Source of the DNA: Pogostemon cablin
Taxonomy: Eukaryota; Streptophyta; Magnoliopsida; Lamiales; Lamiaceae
Length of the DNA stretch: 64,000 nt
Direction of reading: 5' to 3'
Assembly: GCA_023678885.1 (NCBI GenBank)
Contig: CM043001.1
Span: forward strand, 1,312,001-1,376,000
The notes beneath the pieces were generated by a model, which saw only the letters and a program-made list of their open reading frames with translations, had not been told where the DNA came from and searched no databases. How positions within the stretch are numbered: the stretch's first letter is position 1; the number at the start of each line of letters is the position of its first letter. Position numbers and translations under genes: made by a program. Positions 12,079 through 23,200 of this stretch are shown piece after piece.

Positions 12079-13800
12079 CTACTGCACACTCTCCTTACCT
12101 GATACTGCTTCTGAATATGTCCTAGGTTCATAGACATCAATGTCTGATACTACATAAAGTGCATATGATACAGTGTCTGCCTCTATATATCTTATAGGTG
12201 TTTTGATCTGCCTTCTCAATCTGTCCCTAACCAACTGATAGCTACTAAGAGTTCTTCTTTCATTTGAACCAGATGACTCAGACATTTCCTCAGCAGCAAC
12301 TTCCTCATGTACACTATCATCCCTTTGATCTTGACCATGCTGTACTATTGTCTTGTCATCATGCTCCACCTCAAACTCACACTTATCAGTAGTTATAATC
12401 TTATCAGACCCTCTTTCCAACAAAGGCATCCTATCTTTATTAAAAGTTACATCTCTACTAACTATAAACTTGTTATTATCATAACACCATAGTCTGTACC
12501 GTTTTACCTCTCTAGGATAGCCTACTAACACACACTTAACAGCTCTAGGATCTAACTTGTCTTGCTTCTGATGGGAATACACCAAACAACCTATATTCCT
12601 CAAATGACTATAATCTGGTACCCTTCCAGACCACACTTGTTCAGGTGGCTTAAACTTAAGTGCTGTGCATGGTGACATATTAATCAAATAAGCTGCAGTA
12701 GATACTAGCTCACCCCAGAAACCTTTAGAGAAGCCTCCACTACTCATCATATATCTAACTCTTGCAAGAAGTGTCTGATTCATTCTCTTAGCCACTCCAT
12801 TTTGCTGTGGAGTACCTGGTACTGTCTTGTACCTCTTAATACCTTTCTCTTGACAAAAATTATTGAATTCATGTGACACAAATTCAAGCTCATTGTCTGT
12901 TCTTAAGCACTTGACCTTGTTTCCAGTTTGCAGTTCTACTTCTGTCAACCATACTTTAAAAACTGATAGTGCTTCATCCTTTGTTTTCAAAATTTTAATC
13001 CATACCTTCCTTGAATAATCATCAATGAATGAGATGAAGTATTTCCCACCTCTTATTGTTAAAGTCTTGGAAGGCCCCCAAAGATCAGAATGAACATATT
13101 CCAACCTAGCTTTGGTATTATGCTCAGCTGCACCAAACTTCAACCTCTTTGCCTTTCCTAATATACAAGCTTCACATTGATCTAGCTTACAGGTTGAGCT
13201 GATCTCAAGTAGCTTCTGCCTTGCAAGTTCTTGTAAACCTCTTTCACTTATATGACCAAGCCTCCCATTCCAAACATTAAAACTAGTCTCATCCTTAGTT
13301 GTATTAATTTGTCCAGTCATTACAGAACCATCCAAGAAGTACAGATCAGACCTCTTGAACCCTTTAACAACTACTAACTTTCCTTTTATGACAGCAAGTG
13401 TATCTCCCTTCAAATGGCACTTATAACCTTGAGAAACTAACATTCCAAGAGATATTAGATTTCTCCTTAAGCTTGGTACATATCTAACATTCTTTAACAT
13501 CCTGATTTTCCCATCAAACATTCTAAGTTTGACAGCACCAATTCCACCAATCTTACAAGTATGATCATCACCTAGCATTACTGATCCTTCATCTTGTGAT
13601 CTTAATTCAGTAAACCAATATTTCCTAGAAGTCATATGGAAAGTACATCCAGAATTCATAACCCATTCTTCTGATATTGAACTAGAACACACAGACATTG
13701 CTTCAATGAAATCAGAATCTGTACCAACTTGATTTGTTGTTACCTGATTTGCATGAGGCTTCTTATTTCCTCCATTTTCAGCTATCTTCTTTGCCACCAT
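12079..13800 (-). pseudogene. Copia A protease and integrase, key residues lost
   Basis: In order: a protease segment (EEWVMNSGCTFHMT, about residues 45-57), a GAG-pre-integrase/zinc-binding block (GRLGHIS...CEACILGKAKR), the integrase core and the C-terminal integrase region. The protease normally has Asp-Ser-Gly; here it is Asn-Ser-Gly (13654-13656). The integrase keeps Asp in HSDLWGP and in RTDNE, but the catalytic Glu of the NGVAER block is Lys (NGVAKRMNQ, codon 12787-12789). The usual GGEF is ELEF. The frame ends at a TAG at 12079, where the family has Trp. Each of the three defects fits one G-to-A change on the coding strand. Confidence 0.9.
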
Positions 13801-14487
13801 TGCTTTCCATTTGAAACATTATTTTTTGTAATGTCTAGGCTTATTGCAGTGGAAGCAATTCTTGTTTTCTTCTTCATCTGCTGATGCACTATAGTTCTTT
13901 TCTGGCTTCCTCTTATCAACATTACTCTTATTATTCTTGTTGTTCTTGCTCCACTGGTTCTGTTTCTTCACTGTCAAACCTTCTGCATTTGCTTGTTGTT
14001 CTGGATTATTGTGAAACACTTTTGCCTTAACTGCCAACAATACTTGCTCAAGGGAGATAGATTCAGTATTAGCAAACAACAAAGTATCTCTTAAACCTTC
14101 AAAAGACTTTGAAAGTGCTGACATGAGGATAACAACATTGTCTTCAGTTGACAGAGCCACATCAATGTTTTCTAAATCATCAATGATCTTGTTAAACTCA
14201 TCTAATTGACTAATTATTGACTTATTTACTGATACCTTGAAGGAGTACAGTTTCTGCTTCATGTACAAACGGTTGGCCAAACTTTTAACCATGTACAACT
14301 CCTCCAATTTCTTCCAAACTCCTCTTGCTGTAACTTCTTTTGATATCTCCCTTAGAGCCTTATCTCCAAGGCACAAGATGAGAGCACTTCTGGCCTTGGT
14401 TTGTTGATCTTGATCTGCTGCAAGAACAGCATCATCAACTCCTGCAATCTGACCTTCAGGTAATGGTTTGATGGCATCTGATAATTT
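13801..14487 (-). pseudogene. Copia A gag, 5' truncated
   Basis: This is the UBN2-type copia capsid protein. Visible blocks are LCLGDKALREISKE, VWKKLEELY, SLANRLYMKQKLYSFK and the start of a CCHC zinc knuckle (CFHCNKPRHYKK). The knuckle is broken by a stop right before its last Cys near 13817. The N-terminus is missing: coding sequence changes abruptly into duplicated MITE-bearing flank near 14480-14487. An open frame that continues to 14574 is therefore a chance fusion with MITE sequence. Confidence 0.85.
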
Positions 14488-15019
14488 TTTTAAATATTCC
14501 CTCCGGCCACTTGAAAGGTAACTATTTGTTGTTTGCACGTGGACAATTCTAAGGTTTTTATTTACTTTTTGCACGTAGATTAAGGAGTATTATTATTATA
14601 TGTAAAGTGGGTAGTTGTATTAGAGGAAAGTTGTGGGTCATATTGTGTATTTTCTTTACTAAATAGAGGAAATTTATACCTTTGAAGCGGACGCCAAGAA
14701 TAGTTAAACGAGTACCTTGTAAGTGGCCGGAGGGAGTATTAAATTAAATATATGTATTTATCTATATAAAATTTTAATTAATAGTAATTAATTTTGGTTT
14801 GATAATATCATATTTAAATCTAAAAATAATATATGTACTTATCTGATTAAAATAATTGAGATTTTTTAATTTTAATTAAAAATTAAAACAATTGAGATTA
14901 CTTCTGGTAACGACATATCATCAAAATTAAACTCTTTATCAGTATTTTAAAGATTTATATCGTACCCTTATTATGAATTAAAGTCTACTCTTAAAAATAA
15001 AAAATGCTTTATTTATGAA
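14480..15019. repeat. Duplicated flank plus MITE fused to copia A gag
   Basis: This matches 9021-9560 base for base apart from substitutions. It includes MITE copy 2 at 14496-14739. At its inner edge GATAATTTTTTT meets gag; the same short string starts the left copy (9021), so the junction may have formed at microhomology. Confidence 0.7.
14496..14739. mobile_element. Stowaway-type MITE, copy 2 (duplicated with flank)
   Basis: Same element and same flanking sequence as 9037-9280. It was carried here by duplication, not by a separate insertion. It differs from copy 1 at several positions in the first 70 bases. Confidence 0.8.
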
Positions 15020-15973
15020 TGCAGCAAAGTTTGATCAACAAAAACTTACACTCTACCCTAATCTATAAGTTTTGTGTGTTAATTTAACCAAAAACAGAAA
15101 CTAAACTTGAAGAAGGAAGACAAGAATTATAGTGGTTCGATCATGTTGATCTACATCCACTTACTTAAGGAGAGTATTCACTATATGATGAAAAACAGGT
15201 TACAATATGAAGATGATGATGAACTAACACACTTAAGAAACCCTAATTTGATGTACTAGCTTGTATGATGATGATGATCAACCCCTTATCTCCTTTAATG
15301 TACATGATCTTCCTTATATACCATACCGATACACCACCAGACTGCATCAGCAAGCTCTTCACCCATGTGATTAGTTGAGTTTGGTTACAACTACCTTCCA
15401 CACTACTTAACTGCCTAAAACAACACCCTTCTTGATCCTATGGCTTTAACACCATGTTGATCATATTGTGTTGAATCTTTACCATCCAATCAACACCTCA
15501 TCTTCTTGAATCTAACTGAAGAATCTAGCCAAGTTTAACTGTCATGTATTGATGATGGACTAACAACCGAAACATCATCATGTGAGTAGCTTGCATCTTT
15601 CTCAACTGCCATCATGTATGAAATATCCACACAATCGATCAGTTGGTTACAACTGATCATTTAACTTCTTCTGGCTGTTATTAATAGCTATAACTAACTC
15701 ACTATCACCTAAGCTTCACTTAATCAAGCAACACCTCAAGCATAACCTGTAACTGTCCTTCAGCTTCAACTCTCTGATCTTATGGCTTCACATTACTCAT
15801 CTTATGCAGCATGTTGAGCTTAGCTTCTCAACTAACTTTGCTGCTAACCATTCATCACCTTCCATGTGTACATTTATTGATATAAGCCACACACACACAC
15901 CTACACATGCATGCATGATCTACATATACAACAATGGATAATAAAAAAACCAAATATAGTTTAATTAATTATT

Positions 15974-16090
15974 GGCAAAAGCTCATGCGCCCCGGGGACA
16001 CGATCCTCCCCCTCTATATTCTATTTAAACCTATGTATTGCTATGGATTTAAATTGTAAAGGAGCACGGAAATTGCTCCTGCGCCTAGTG
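15974..16090 (+). repeat. Mutator-like terminal repeat, copy 2, next to CYP98A fragment
   Basis: It begins GGCAAAAGCTCATGCGCC and has CGGGGACACG. The Mutator-like element at 18710 begins GGCAAAAGCTCTTG with CGGGCACACG, so they look like related terminal repeats. The rest matches 4591-4760 and 36615-36780. No opposing end was identified to the right. Confidence 0.5.
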
Positions 16091-16106
16091 CACCACTTCT
16101 ACTACC

Positions 16107-16467
16107 GTCTCCGCTTCCGCCTCCCACCAGGTTCCCGTCTTTCGCCGGTCGTCGGGAACCTCTACAATATCAAGCCACTTTGCTTTCGCTGCTTTGCTGA
16201 CTTAGCCCAATTCTAGGCCTCCGCTTTCGCCTCCCACCGAATCCCCATCCTTCGTCGGTCGTCGGGAACCTCTACAGCATCAAACCAGTTTGCTTCCGCT
16301 GCTTCGCTGACTGGGCCCAATCCTACGGGCCCATCATATAGGCGTGGTTCGGCTCCACACTCAATGTCGTCGTTACCAACTCCGAATTAGTTAAAGAAGT
16401 TCTTAAAGAGAAGGATCGGCAGTTGGACAATCGTCGTCGGAGCCGATCTTTTAAAAATTTGAATTAG
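16107..16467 (+). pseudogene. CYP98A: CYP98A (coumaroyl ester 3'-hydroxylase) fragment, partly duplicated
   Basis: CYP98A enzymes are ER P450s that 3'-hydroxylate coumaroyl-shikimate/quinate or related esters in lignin and rosmarinate-type pathways. The second unit (from 16217) reads VVGNLYSIKPVCFRCFADW, AQSYGPII, WFGSTLNVVVTNSEL and KEVLKEKDRQL, the N-terminal part just after the membrane anchor. The first unit (16107-16216) repeats the VVGNLYNIKP part with a period of 110 bp, so the start is tandemly duplicated. A TAG follows GPII, and similarity ends by about 16467 with no haem-binding region. It is a non-functional gene piece preceded by a Mutator-like terminal sequence. Confidence 0.8.
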
Positions 16468-16741
16468 TCTGCTTATCTGAATTCTTAGATGTTGATTTAT
16501 TTTCGATCTATAGATTGTTGCATTGGCGGCTTTGCAATTTGCCTCAGAAATTGGGCACCTTGAAAAAATTAGGATTTTGGAATTGGGGAGAAATCATCGA
16601 TTCTCTGTCTTTTTTTGTGTGCACTGAATTGATTTTTAGAAGTTTATTGTGGTTGGGATTGATGTGCACACTAATATTGTGTTTAAATTATAATTCATCT
16701 CTTATTAACAAATACCAACTCACATTACATACTAGAAAGTG

Positions 16742-16819
16742 CATCTCTACTTCTGCAAATTGGTTTTCATCTCTTCTTCTGCAAACTGGTTTTCATCTCT
16801 ACTTCTGCAAATTTCGTCT
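16742..16819 (+). repeat. Three 26-bp tandem repeats
   Basis: Units start at 16742, 16768 and 16794 with consensus CATCTCTACTTCTGCAAATT plus GGTTTT. Confidence 0.85.
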
Positions 16820-16829
16820 CTGGCAATGG

Positions 16830-17440
16830 AGTATTTAAAATATTTTAAATAGTATATTTTAATATATTTAGATAAGGGTATAATGATAAAATTATTAAAA
16901 ATAAACCCTCAAAGTAAATATTATACTACAAAGTTAACCATTCTGATCAACATAACTCAACCTCCATTTAACCCTTACGAAAGGTTTATAAACCTTAACC
17001 TTTAACATTTGAAGTAAACGGACACGTGTGGGTGTGAAGCCACTATTCATTGATTTCATTTAAAAAAAAGTTTTAAGATTTTTTGAAATATGTGTAGTGC
17101 TTACTATGGAAGTTTAAAACATTTATTAGGATGTGAGTTTTCCATAGGGAGGAATACAGAAAAGTTTAGCACAAAAGAAGTAGAAGAAATGAGGAGAGGG
17201 AGAGAGAGGAGGGCGGCAATCTGATGGCGGTGGCGGTGCGGTCTCCAAGAGATCTAAGAAATACATCAGCAGGGTAGAAACTTGGTTGTACCCAAAGCAA
17301 ATGTGTCTGTGTTTGGGGCAAGAGGCCTGGGCCATTTAAAGCCCATGGAATCCAGCCCAGGTAATATCAAGTATTTGGAAGTGAAATTTTTATGATGAAA
17401 AACTCAATAAGAGATAGTTGAGGGAGGGAAGAGTTTGGAA
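16830..17440. other. Intergenic, no gene identified
   Basis: About 17150-17340 is purine-rich and then GC-richer, and could be old promoter or 5'-leader sequence on the minus strand. No supported coding frame. Confidence 0.35.
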
Positions 17441-18672
17441 TTTATGATGAAAAAAAATACATCAAACACTTTTTAATTTTTGACTGCAAAATTAATAAGC
17501 AAATGTGATGATAAGGAAAAATGGAATTGTCATCTTGAAACAGATTTTGTATAGAAGGGAAAAAATAATAAAATAAAGTGTTGTGTGGAAAAAAATAAAT
17601 ATATACAAAAGAGGCATATAAAAGAAAAAAGTGTTGTAAATCAATTAATAAGAACAGTAAAATAAATATTAAAGAAAAGAAGAACACAAGAAATAAGAGA
17701 GAAATATAAGTTCTTATTAACGGCGTAAATCTTAATCATTGTACAACCCTAATGTCTCTACTTTTTAAATAGAGAAGATAAAGGGTACAATAGTAAATGA
17801 TCTCTCTTCATATTCTAATGTTATAAGGAGTAATGACCATATTAAATATTTCACAACAAAAAGAAAGTATTAAGTGGAAATTGAAAATGAAAATATAGAT
17901 TTTATATACGGAAGAAAAAAGAAAGTTCTAAGTGGAAATCGAAAATAGGTGAAAAAAAAGTTTAAAGAAAGTGCTACTTGAAAAAAAATCTAATAAAAGA
18001 AATATAGATTTTGTATATGGAAGAAAATGAAAAATGCTACGGTGAAAAAAAAATACTGTAATAAAAAAAGAGAAGAGGAATATCAATTCATCGAAAATAA
18101 ATGAATATCGTATTGTAATTCGATCTATATAGATTTTGTTTAAAAATATATATTTTCTAAAAATATATAGATTTTGTAAAAAAATATATAGATTTGGTAT
18201 ATAAAAAGGAAAAATATAATTTTGTATATAAAAAAAAAGTAGATTTTGTATATATAAAAGATATGAAAAAAGAAAAGGGTAAGTTTGAGGATGATTGATT
18301 ATTCTATATAGAAATTTAGAAGAGGGTGAAAATGAGAAAATATAATATTTATTTGTCCTAGATCTAAAGTGAAAAAAAAACAAAAAAATGTAGAAAAAAA
18401 TACTAAAGATAGAACCAATTATATTTACATTATTGATTATGATAGTATCTTTTCAGGAGAAAAATATAGCTTCATTATTATAAGAAGTACCGCTAATAAT
18501 TTTGTTATCTATAAATAGAAATAAGTTAAAATAAGAAAAAAATAGAAAAGAAAGACGATTATTTACACCATTGGGCAACAAATGAAGATGACGTTCTATG
18601 CGTGTAAGCGGGAAAGAGGTGGTCCCCACGCGGAAGCTCTTGGGCTATTTCTGCACCTAAGCCAATAGTGTT
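17441..18672. other. AT-rich low-complexity stretch with ATAGATTTTGTATA repeats
   Basis: The short motif AGATTTTGTATA recurs irregularly between about 17895 and 18255, in A-rich DNA. The long minus-strand open frames here are composed of Phe/Ile/Tyr/Leu and follow from base composition. Confidence 0.5.
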
Positions 18673-18709
18673 ACTCCCTCGGTCCGATTCTAAGGTATAT
18701 ATTTACTTT
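18673..18709. mobile_element. Stowaway-type MITE, left piece (split by Mutator-like element)
   Basis: TACTCCCTCGGTCCG and AAGGTATATATTTACTTT match the left end of the local MITE family. The rest of the MITE resumes at 23297. Confidence 0.75.
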
Positions 18710-18970
18710 GGCAAAAGCTCTTGTATTTCCGGGCACACGAATTTAGACTCGTGCGCCCAAACCAAACTCTGCCCGCATCATTAACCCGACCCAAAATATT
18801 TAAATAAAAAAACTCAATTCATTATTCTAGGGTTCACATGAACATCACACGCTTTTCTTTCCTTTCCAATTCCAGCTCTCTCTCCCCTTTTCCTTTCTTC
18901 TCTACCATTCCTGCTCTCTCTCCCCTTTTTCTTCTCAATTGATTCTCCGGCTGCTACTTCCGTCAATTAA

Positions 18971-19121
18971 CATGGTATTTTCGGTGGAGATCGTGAGTGT
19001 GGCGACGGTTCGCAAGGTATCAATCGCTGAGGTTTGGGAATAGTTGCTGAAAGTTTTGCCAATCATCAAGTACTCCGTGTTACCACTTTTCGCTGACCGA
19101 TTGCATCTAGCTCTGTTCAGG
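18971..19121 (+). pseudogene. Possible captured exon of unknown origin
   Basis: After a pyrimidine-rich leader-like stretch (18840-18950), an ATG at 18971 opens a short frame (MVFSVEIVSVATVRKVS) with one internal stop after AEVWE. The frame resumes as LLKVLPIIKYSVLPLF and ends at a plausible splice donor, CAG|GTAAAA. I do not recognise the family; it may be a second fragment picked up by the element. Confidence 0.35.
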
Positions 19122-20199
19122 TAAAAAAATTCCATCCATCTAGTGTTCAATTCTTTATATAGTAGTGTTAACTTTTAATTACTTGTGAGAGATAGTGAAA
19201 TGTGGTAAAACGATCTCATACCCTTGCCTTTGAGAGTCAATAGAATTTTCTAGTGTAAGGATACTATTTCTTTTATATTTGAACAAGTATATGTAAATTT
19301 TAGAACCTACTATATTACCAACATTGAAAGTATATTAGTTGAATGCTTGAATTATTTTTGGGCCAAGTTTTAGTACTCTTTTATCCATGAAGGTTGGATA
19401 GAAGTTGGAAGTTCCAATAATAAGGTGCTTAGGTTGATTTAAAACTGCAGTAAGAAACATCTTGATGCCATTAGTTGATAAAAATGATCCTTCCTCTCTA
19501 TGGCCAATCTTAATTTTGTTTATTTATGCAATGAGGAGAATGTCATTGTTAGTGTACTGCATAAGTCTTGTATGCTATAGTGCAATACAGTCTCTATTTT
19601 TAAAAATGTCTTGTTATCTCTATGATTTACTCTCAGTTTTCTTGCCCTTTTGTTTTCTTTGTCAAAATTCCTTATACCTTTTTATCTTTTGTTTTTCATG
19701 AAACTTGAGATTAGGCTTATACTAAGGATTGAGATTTGTGCAACAATGCTATCAAATCAAAATGAGATGAGAGCTCGAGTAACTAAATTTGCATATGAAT
19801 TATGCGAGAATAAGCTTTGACTTTTAAAGGTAAAAGCCTAGGAAAAAATGAAGAAGCGCCAAAGGCTATAGAAGAGAACAAAAGGGCTGCCAAGGAGAAA
19901 TAGAAAAAATTGAGAAAAGACAACTTGGAAAGATATATATTTTATGGTATTTGTTTCTTGCTTCAGCTTTTGGGTACATTGTGTTGATGACTAATGTATG
20001 AAGGTAGTTATAATCAAGTTGGAGCCATAACGGTGTATGCTCTGAATGATTAGTTTTTTCTATAGTATATGATAATTATATAAATAGTTGAATTAGTATA
20101 GTGAGACAATTTTTGTTTTCTATGTGAAGGAAATATACTTTTATGGTCCTTCATTTACAATTTGTTAATTTGTATTTGAATTTAATCAGTGTGATTGTT

Positions 20200-21475
20200 C
20201 AATGCAAAGGGTATATTGTTAATGAGTAAATGATACATTGTGGTCATGTAAAGTGTATGGACTTTATAGTGTTTTGAGTTTATGTTTGTAAGGTATTATA
20301 GCATGGTGTAAATGATATATTGTTGATGAGTAAAGTGTACATTGTGGTCATGTAAAGTGTATGGGTTTATAATGTTTCGAGTTTATGTTTATAAGGTATT
20401 ATGGCACGGTGCAAAGGGTATACTGTTGATGAGTAAAGAGTATATTGTGGTCATATAAAGGGTATTGTATGAAGCTGCAAAGGATATATTATTTATGAGT
20501 AAATGGTATATTATTGATGAGTAAAGGGTACATTGTGGTCATGCAAAGAGTATAGAGTTTAGAGTATTTTGAGTTTATTTTGTTAAGGTATTATGGCATG
20601 GTGCAAAGGGTATAATGTTGATGAGTGATGGGTACATTGTGGTTTTGCAAAGGGTATGGAAGTTTACAGTGTTTCGAGTTTATGTTATTAAGGTATTATG
20701 ATACGGTGGAAAGAGTATATTGTTTATGAGTAAAGAGTATATTTTTTATAAGTAAGAGTACATTGTGGTCATGTAAAGAGTATGGAGTTTACAGTATTTC
20801 AAGTTTAAGTTATTATGGTATTATTGCAAGGTCCAAATATTATATTGTTGATGAGTAAATGATATGAAGTTTAGAACATCTATTATTGACAGTGTTTCAA
20901 GTTTGTGTTGTTAAAGTATAATGACATGGTGCAAATGGTATATAATTTTATATTAAAGAATGAGCATTGGGAAATAATACATGAGAACATAACCAGCTGT
21001 TTTGCATTCTAATTGTATCTCAAGACTCCTCCGCCTCTACAAAGAAGCACGAAAAAGACAAACGAGAGTTAGAAATAGGCATGGTTCCACGAATCCTAAA
21101 CGACACAGTAAAGCAATTGCAAAATATAACTAACTGCAAATTTATTGGATGAAAAATAAAAATTTGAATGTAGGTATTGTCATTACATCTAAAGAGTATA
21201 TCAGCTATTATTGAAGGGTACATTGTTGTCATGCAAAGGGTGTATTGTTATTATGTGAACTGTATAGATTTGCAAAAGGGTATATTATTGATAAGTAAAG
21301 GGTACATTCTTGATGAGTAAAGGGTACATTGTTTTCATGTAAAGTGTACGGAGTTTAAAGTGTTTCAAGTTTATTATAAAAGGTATTATGGTATGGTGCA
21401 AAGGGTATATTGCGGATGAGTAAAGGGTACATTATCGACGTGTAAAGAGTACATTATCGACGTGTAAAGGGTATA
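20200..21475 (+). repeat. Irregular tandem repeat array inside the Mutator-like element
   Basis: Blocks such as GTGCAAAGGGTATATTG, GATGAGTAAAGGGTACATTG, TGGTCATGTAAAG and GTTTATGTT.GTAAGGTATTATGG recur in order, with a period of roughly 100-130 bp and many indels. The main array runs to about 20960 and resumes at about 21190-21475. No protein is encoded. Confidence 0.75.
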
Positions 21476-21639
21476 CATATATAGATTAAAACCATAAAAA
21501 TTGAAAGATTGTATATGATATAATGCAACATAGACTTCAAAAGTTGAGGCATTTCGTTAAACAGATTCCATACATTTTTCCATATGCCTAATAAGAATTA
21601 TGTAGTCCTCTTCCTCATACTAGTGATGCTTTGCTAAGA

Positions 21640-22236
21640 ATCTGCATTTTGGAAGGAAGCTATTTGATTCTTGTCCTGTTTGGAGGTGGCTCTCATCTTC
21701 ACACTGTTCTACATTACCAATGTCAAGTTGAAGATGGTGCAACGTCTCTATAATTTCACGTTTACATTAGGACAAAAATATCACTTCAAATACATGTAAT
21801 ATAGTAATCCATACAAATATAATTAAAAAAGAAGAGAAAATACTTGTGCAAGAAGGTAGAAGTAATTCAGATCCTTTGAGCACATATTCACCTTCTCCTT
21901 CGGAAGGGAAAACGCCATTGTTGAGCGCTAAATCATTCCATACATATCCATTCTTGTAACTCCTTTTGCAAGACTATGAGTAAAGTGAAGGCATGGCTTT
22001 ACCTCTCAGAACAGTTAGGCGATCCAACACATCTATAAAATAATTACATTAATTAAGGGCATATATTAAAAGAAAAAAAAGTCCAGTAGATGAGTACCTT
22101 TCAAGCGAAGGTGTTGGTGAGGAGGAAGAGTGAATTGAATGTATTGGGGATGGTGAAGGTGGCCATTAGATGTTGCTAAGTAGTAAACAACTTCTACTTT
22201 CTTGTATGTTAATGTGGGATTAAACTTCATCATCAT
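21640..22236 (-). pseudogene. SOSEKI / DUF966 gene fragment captured by Mutator-like element
   Basis: SOSEKI proteins are plant polarity proteins whose N-terminal DIX-like domain polymerises at cell edges. Exon a (22098-22236) reads KKVEVVYYLATSNGHLHHPQ and ends LRLK at a GT donor. Exon b (21844-22032) begins after a TATAG acceptor and reads DVLDRLTVLRGKAMPSLYS, then SCKRSYKNGYVWNDL and GEYVLKGSELLLP. A further piece lies to about 21640. Splice sites are kept, so genomic DNA rather than cDNA was taken up. The Trp in SLYSWSC is a TAG (21974-21976), and the rest of the gene is absent. It cannot make a normal protein. Confidence 0.75.
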
Positions 22237-22239
22237 CCT

Positions 22240-23200
22240 TCTACTTTTGTCCTCAGTACCTCTCACTTTTCTTGCTACCTTCTCCCAATCTCCATTAATG
22301 CAAGCTCTCGACCACCCACAAGGTTTTATAGATGCCTCGATCAGTGGATCTAGAGAGGAGGTCATAGTTGGTAAAAAATTAAATTCAACTTCAACTTTAA
22401 CTTCGACTGTACAAACTAGAAATCACATCACACCATTTCAATACAACCACTTTCAACACACCAGACCACACCATTTACAATTACAGCTAACAACAAAACT
22501 TGGACTTACTAAGCAACAAACAACCAGTGGCCAAGAGAAAGGGGAAAAAAGAGTCAAGAGTATTTTGTCAAACATATTCCATACATTTTTCCATAAGCTG
22601 ATCTAATTTGTTGTATAACATGAGATTTCCCCTCAAGTTTGAAGGCATAGCAATATAACTTTTGAATTATTCAAATACTATGTCGATGTTAATATTAATT
22701 GTTAAACATGTGCACTAATTACCCACGCATTACCCAAAGCTATGAGTTGAATTTTACCTATTTGAAGAAGAAGAAGAAAAATAGCTTTATATGTTTATTC
22801 AATTCCCTATTTCTTCAATCTATCAAAAGAACAGGAATAAGAAATAACACTCGAAATTAAAACCAAATCTGAATTGTTGACGATGATCGCAATTTTGCTC
22901 CAGAACCTCAACTCAATAAAGTCGAGTTTCGAATTTAAATCTCGAATCGCTCAGGCTTTGATTCTACTGTATTTTTTTTGCATTTCAATGTGTGGAATGA
23001 AATCTCTATACTTATCGGTGATAAATTGCATAATTGAAGGTATGAAATTTAAGCAACTTACGAAATACGCAAAGATGATGAAGGTATGAATTCGGAAAAA
23101 AAAGGAATTGCAGATGATGAATTTGGAAAGAGATCAAAATGAAATCTCTAGAGAATGAAGTAATGTCGCACAGGTGAAGGAAGGATATGAAATGAAATTT
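22240..23200. other. Remaining interior of the Mutator-like element
   Basis: About 22240-22370 may be further 5' sequence of the SOSEKI-like gene. A short stretch at 21560-21590 (CCATACATTTTTCCATA) recurs at 22575-22600. The plus-strand frame at 22202-22606 is the opposite strand of the SOSEKI piece and is not supported. Confidence 0.4.

Larger units (their letters stand above)
9561..15933 (-). mobile_element. Ty1/copia retrotransposon A, rearranged
   Basis: Candidate LTRs are 9561-10472 (3') and 15020-15933 (5'), ending CATATACAACA on the plus strand (TGTTGTATATG on the coding strand). A polypurine stretch, AAGGTGGAGAAT, adjoins the 3' LTR. ATGAA (9556-9560) and ATGGA (15934-15938) could be a mutated 5-bp target duplication. 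Sampled LTR sequence is roughly 97% identical, so the insertion is fairly young. The primer site, leader and start of gag are absent: duplicated flank (14480-15019) lies directly against gag. LTR borders are uncertain because the repeat continues outward to 9021/14480. Confidence 0.7.

Noticed and set aside
14488..14574. Apparent N-terminal extension of copia A gag
   Set aside because: It is a translation of the MITE and duplicated flank, not gag.
17442..18383. Long minus-strand frames rich in Phe, Ile, Tyr and Leu, looking like membrane proteins
   Set aside because: The composition follows from A-rich DNA on the plus strand; there is no start context, conserved motif or splice structure.
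22202..22606. 134-codon plus-strand frame
   Set aside because: It is the antisense of the SOSEKI-like exon plus non-coding DNA and has no family match.
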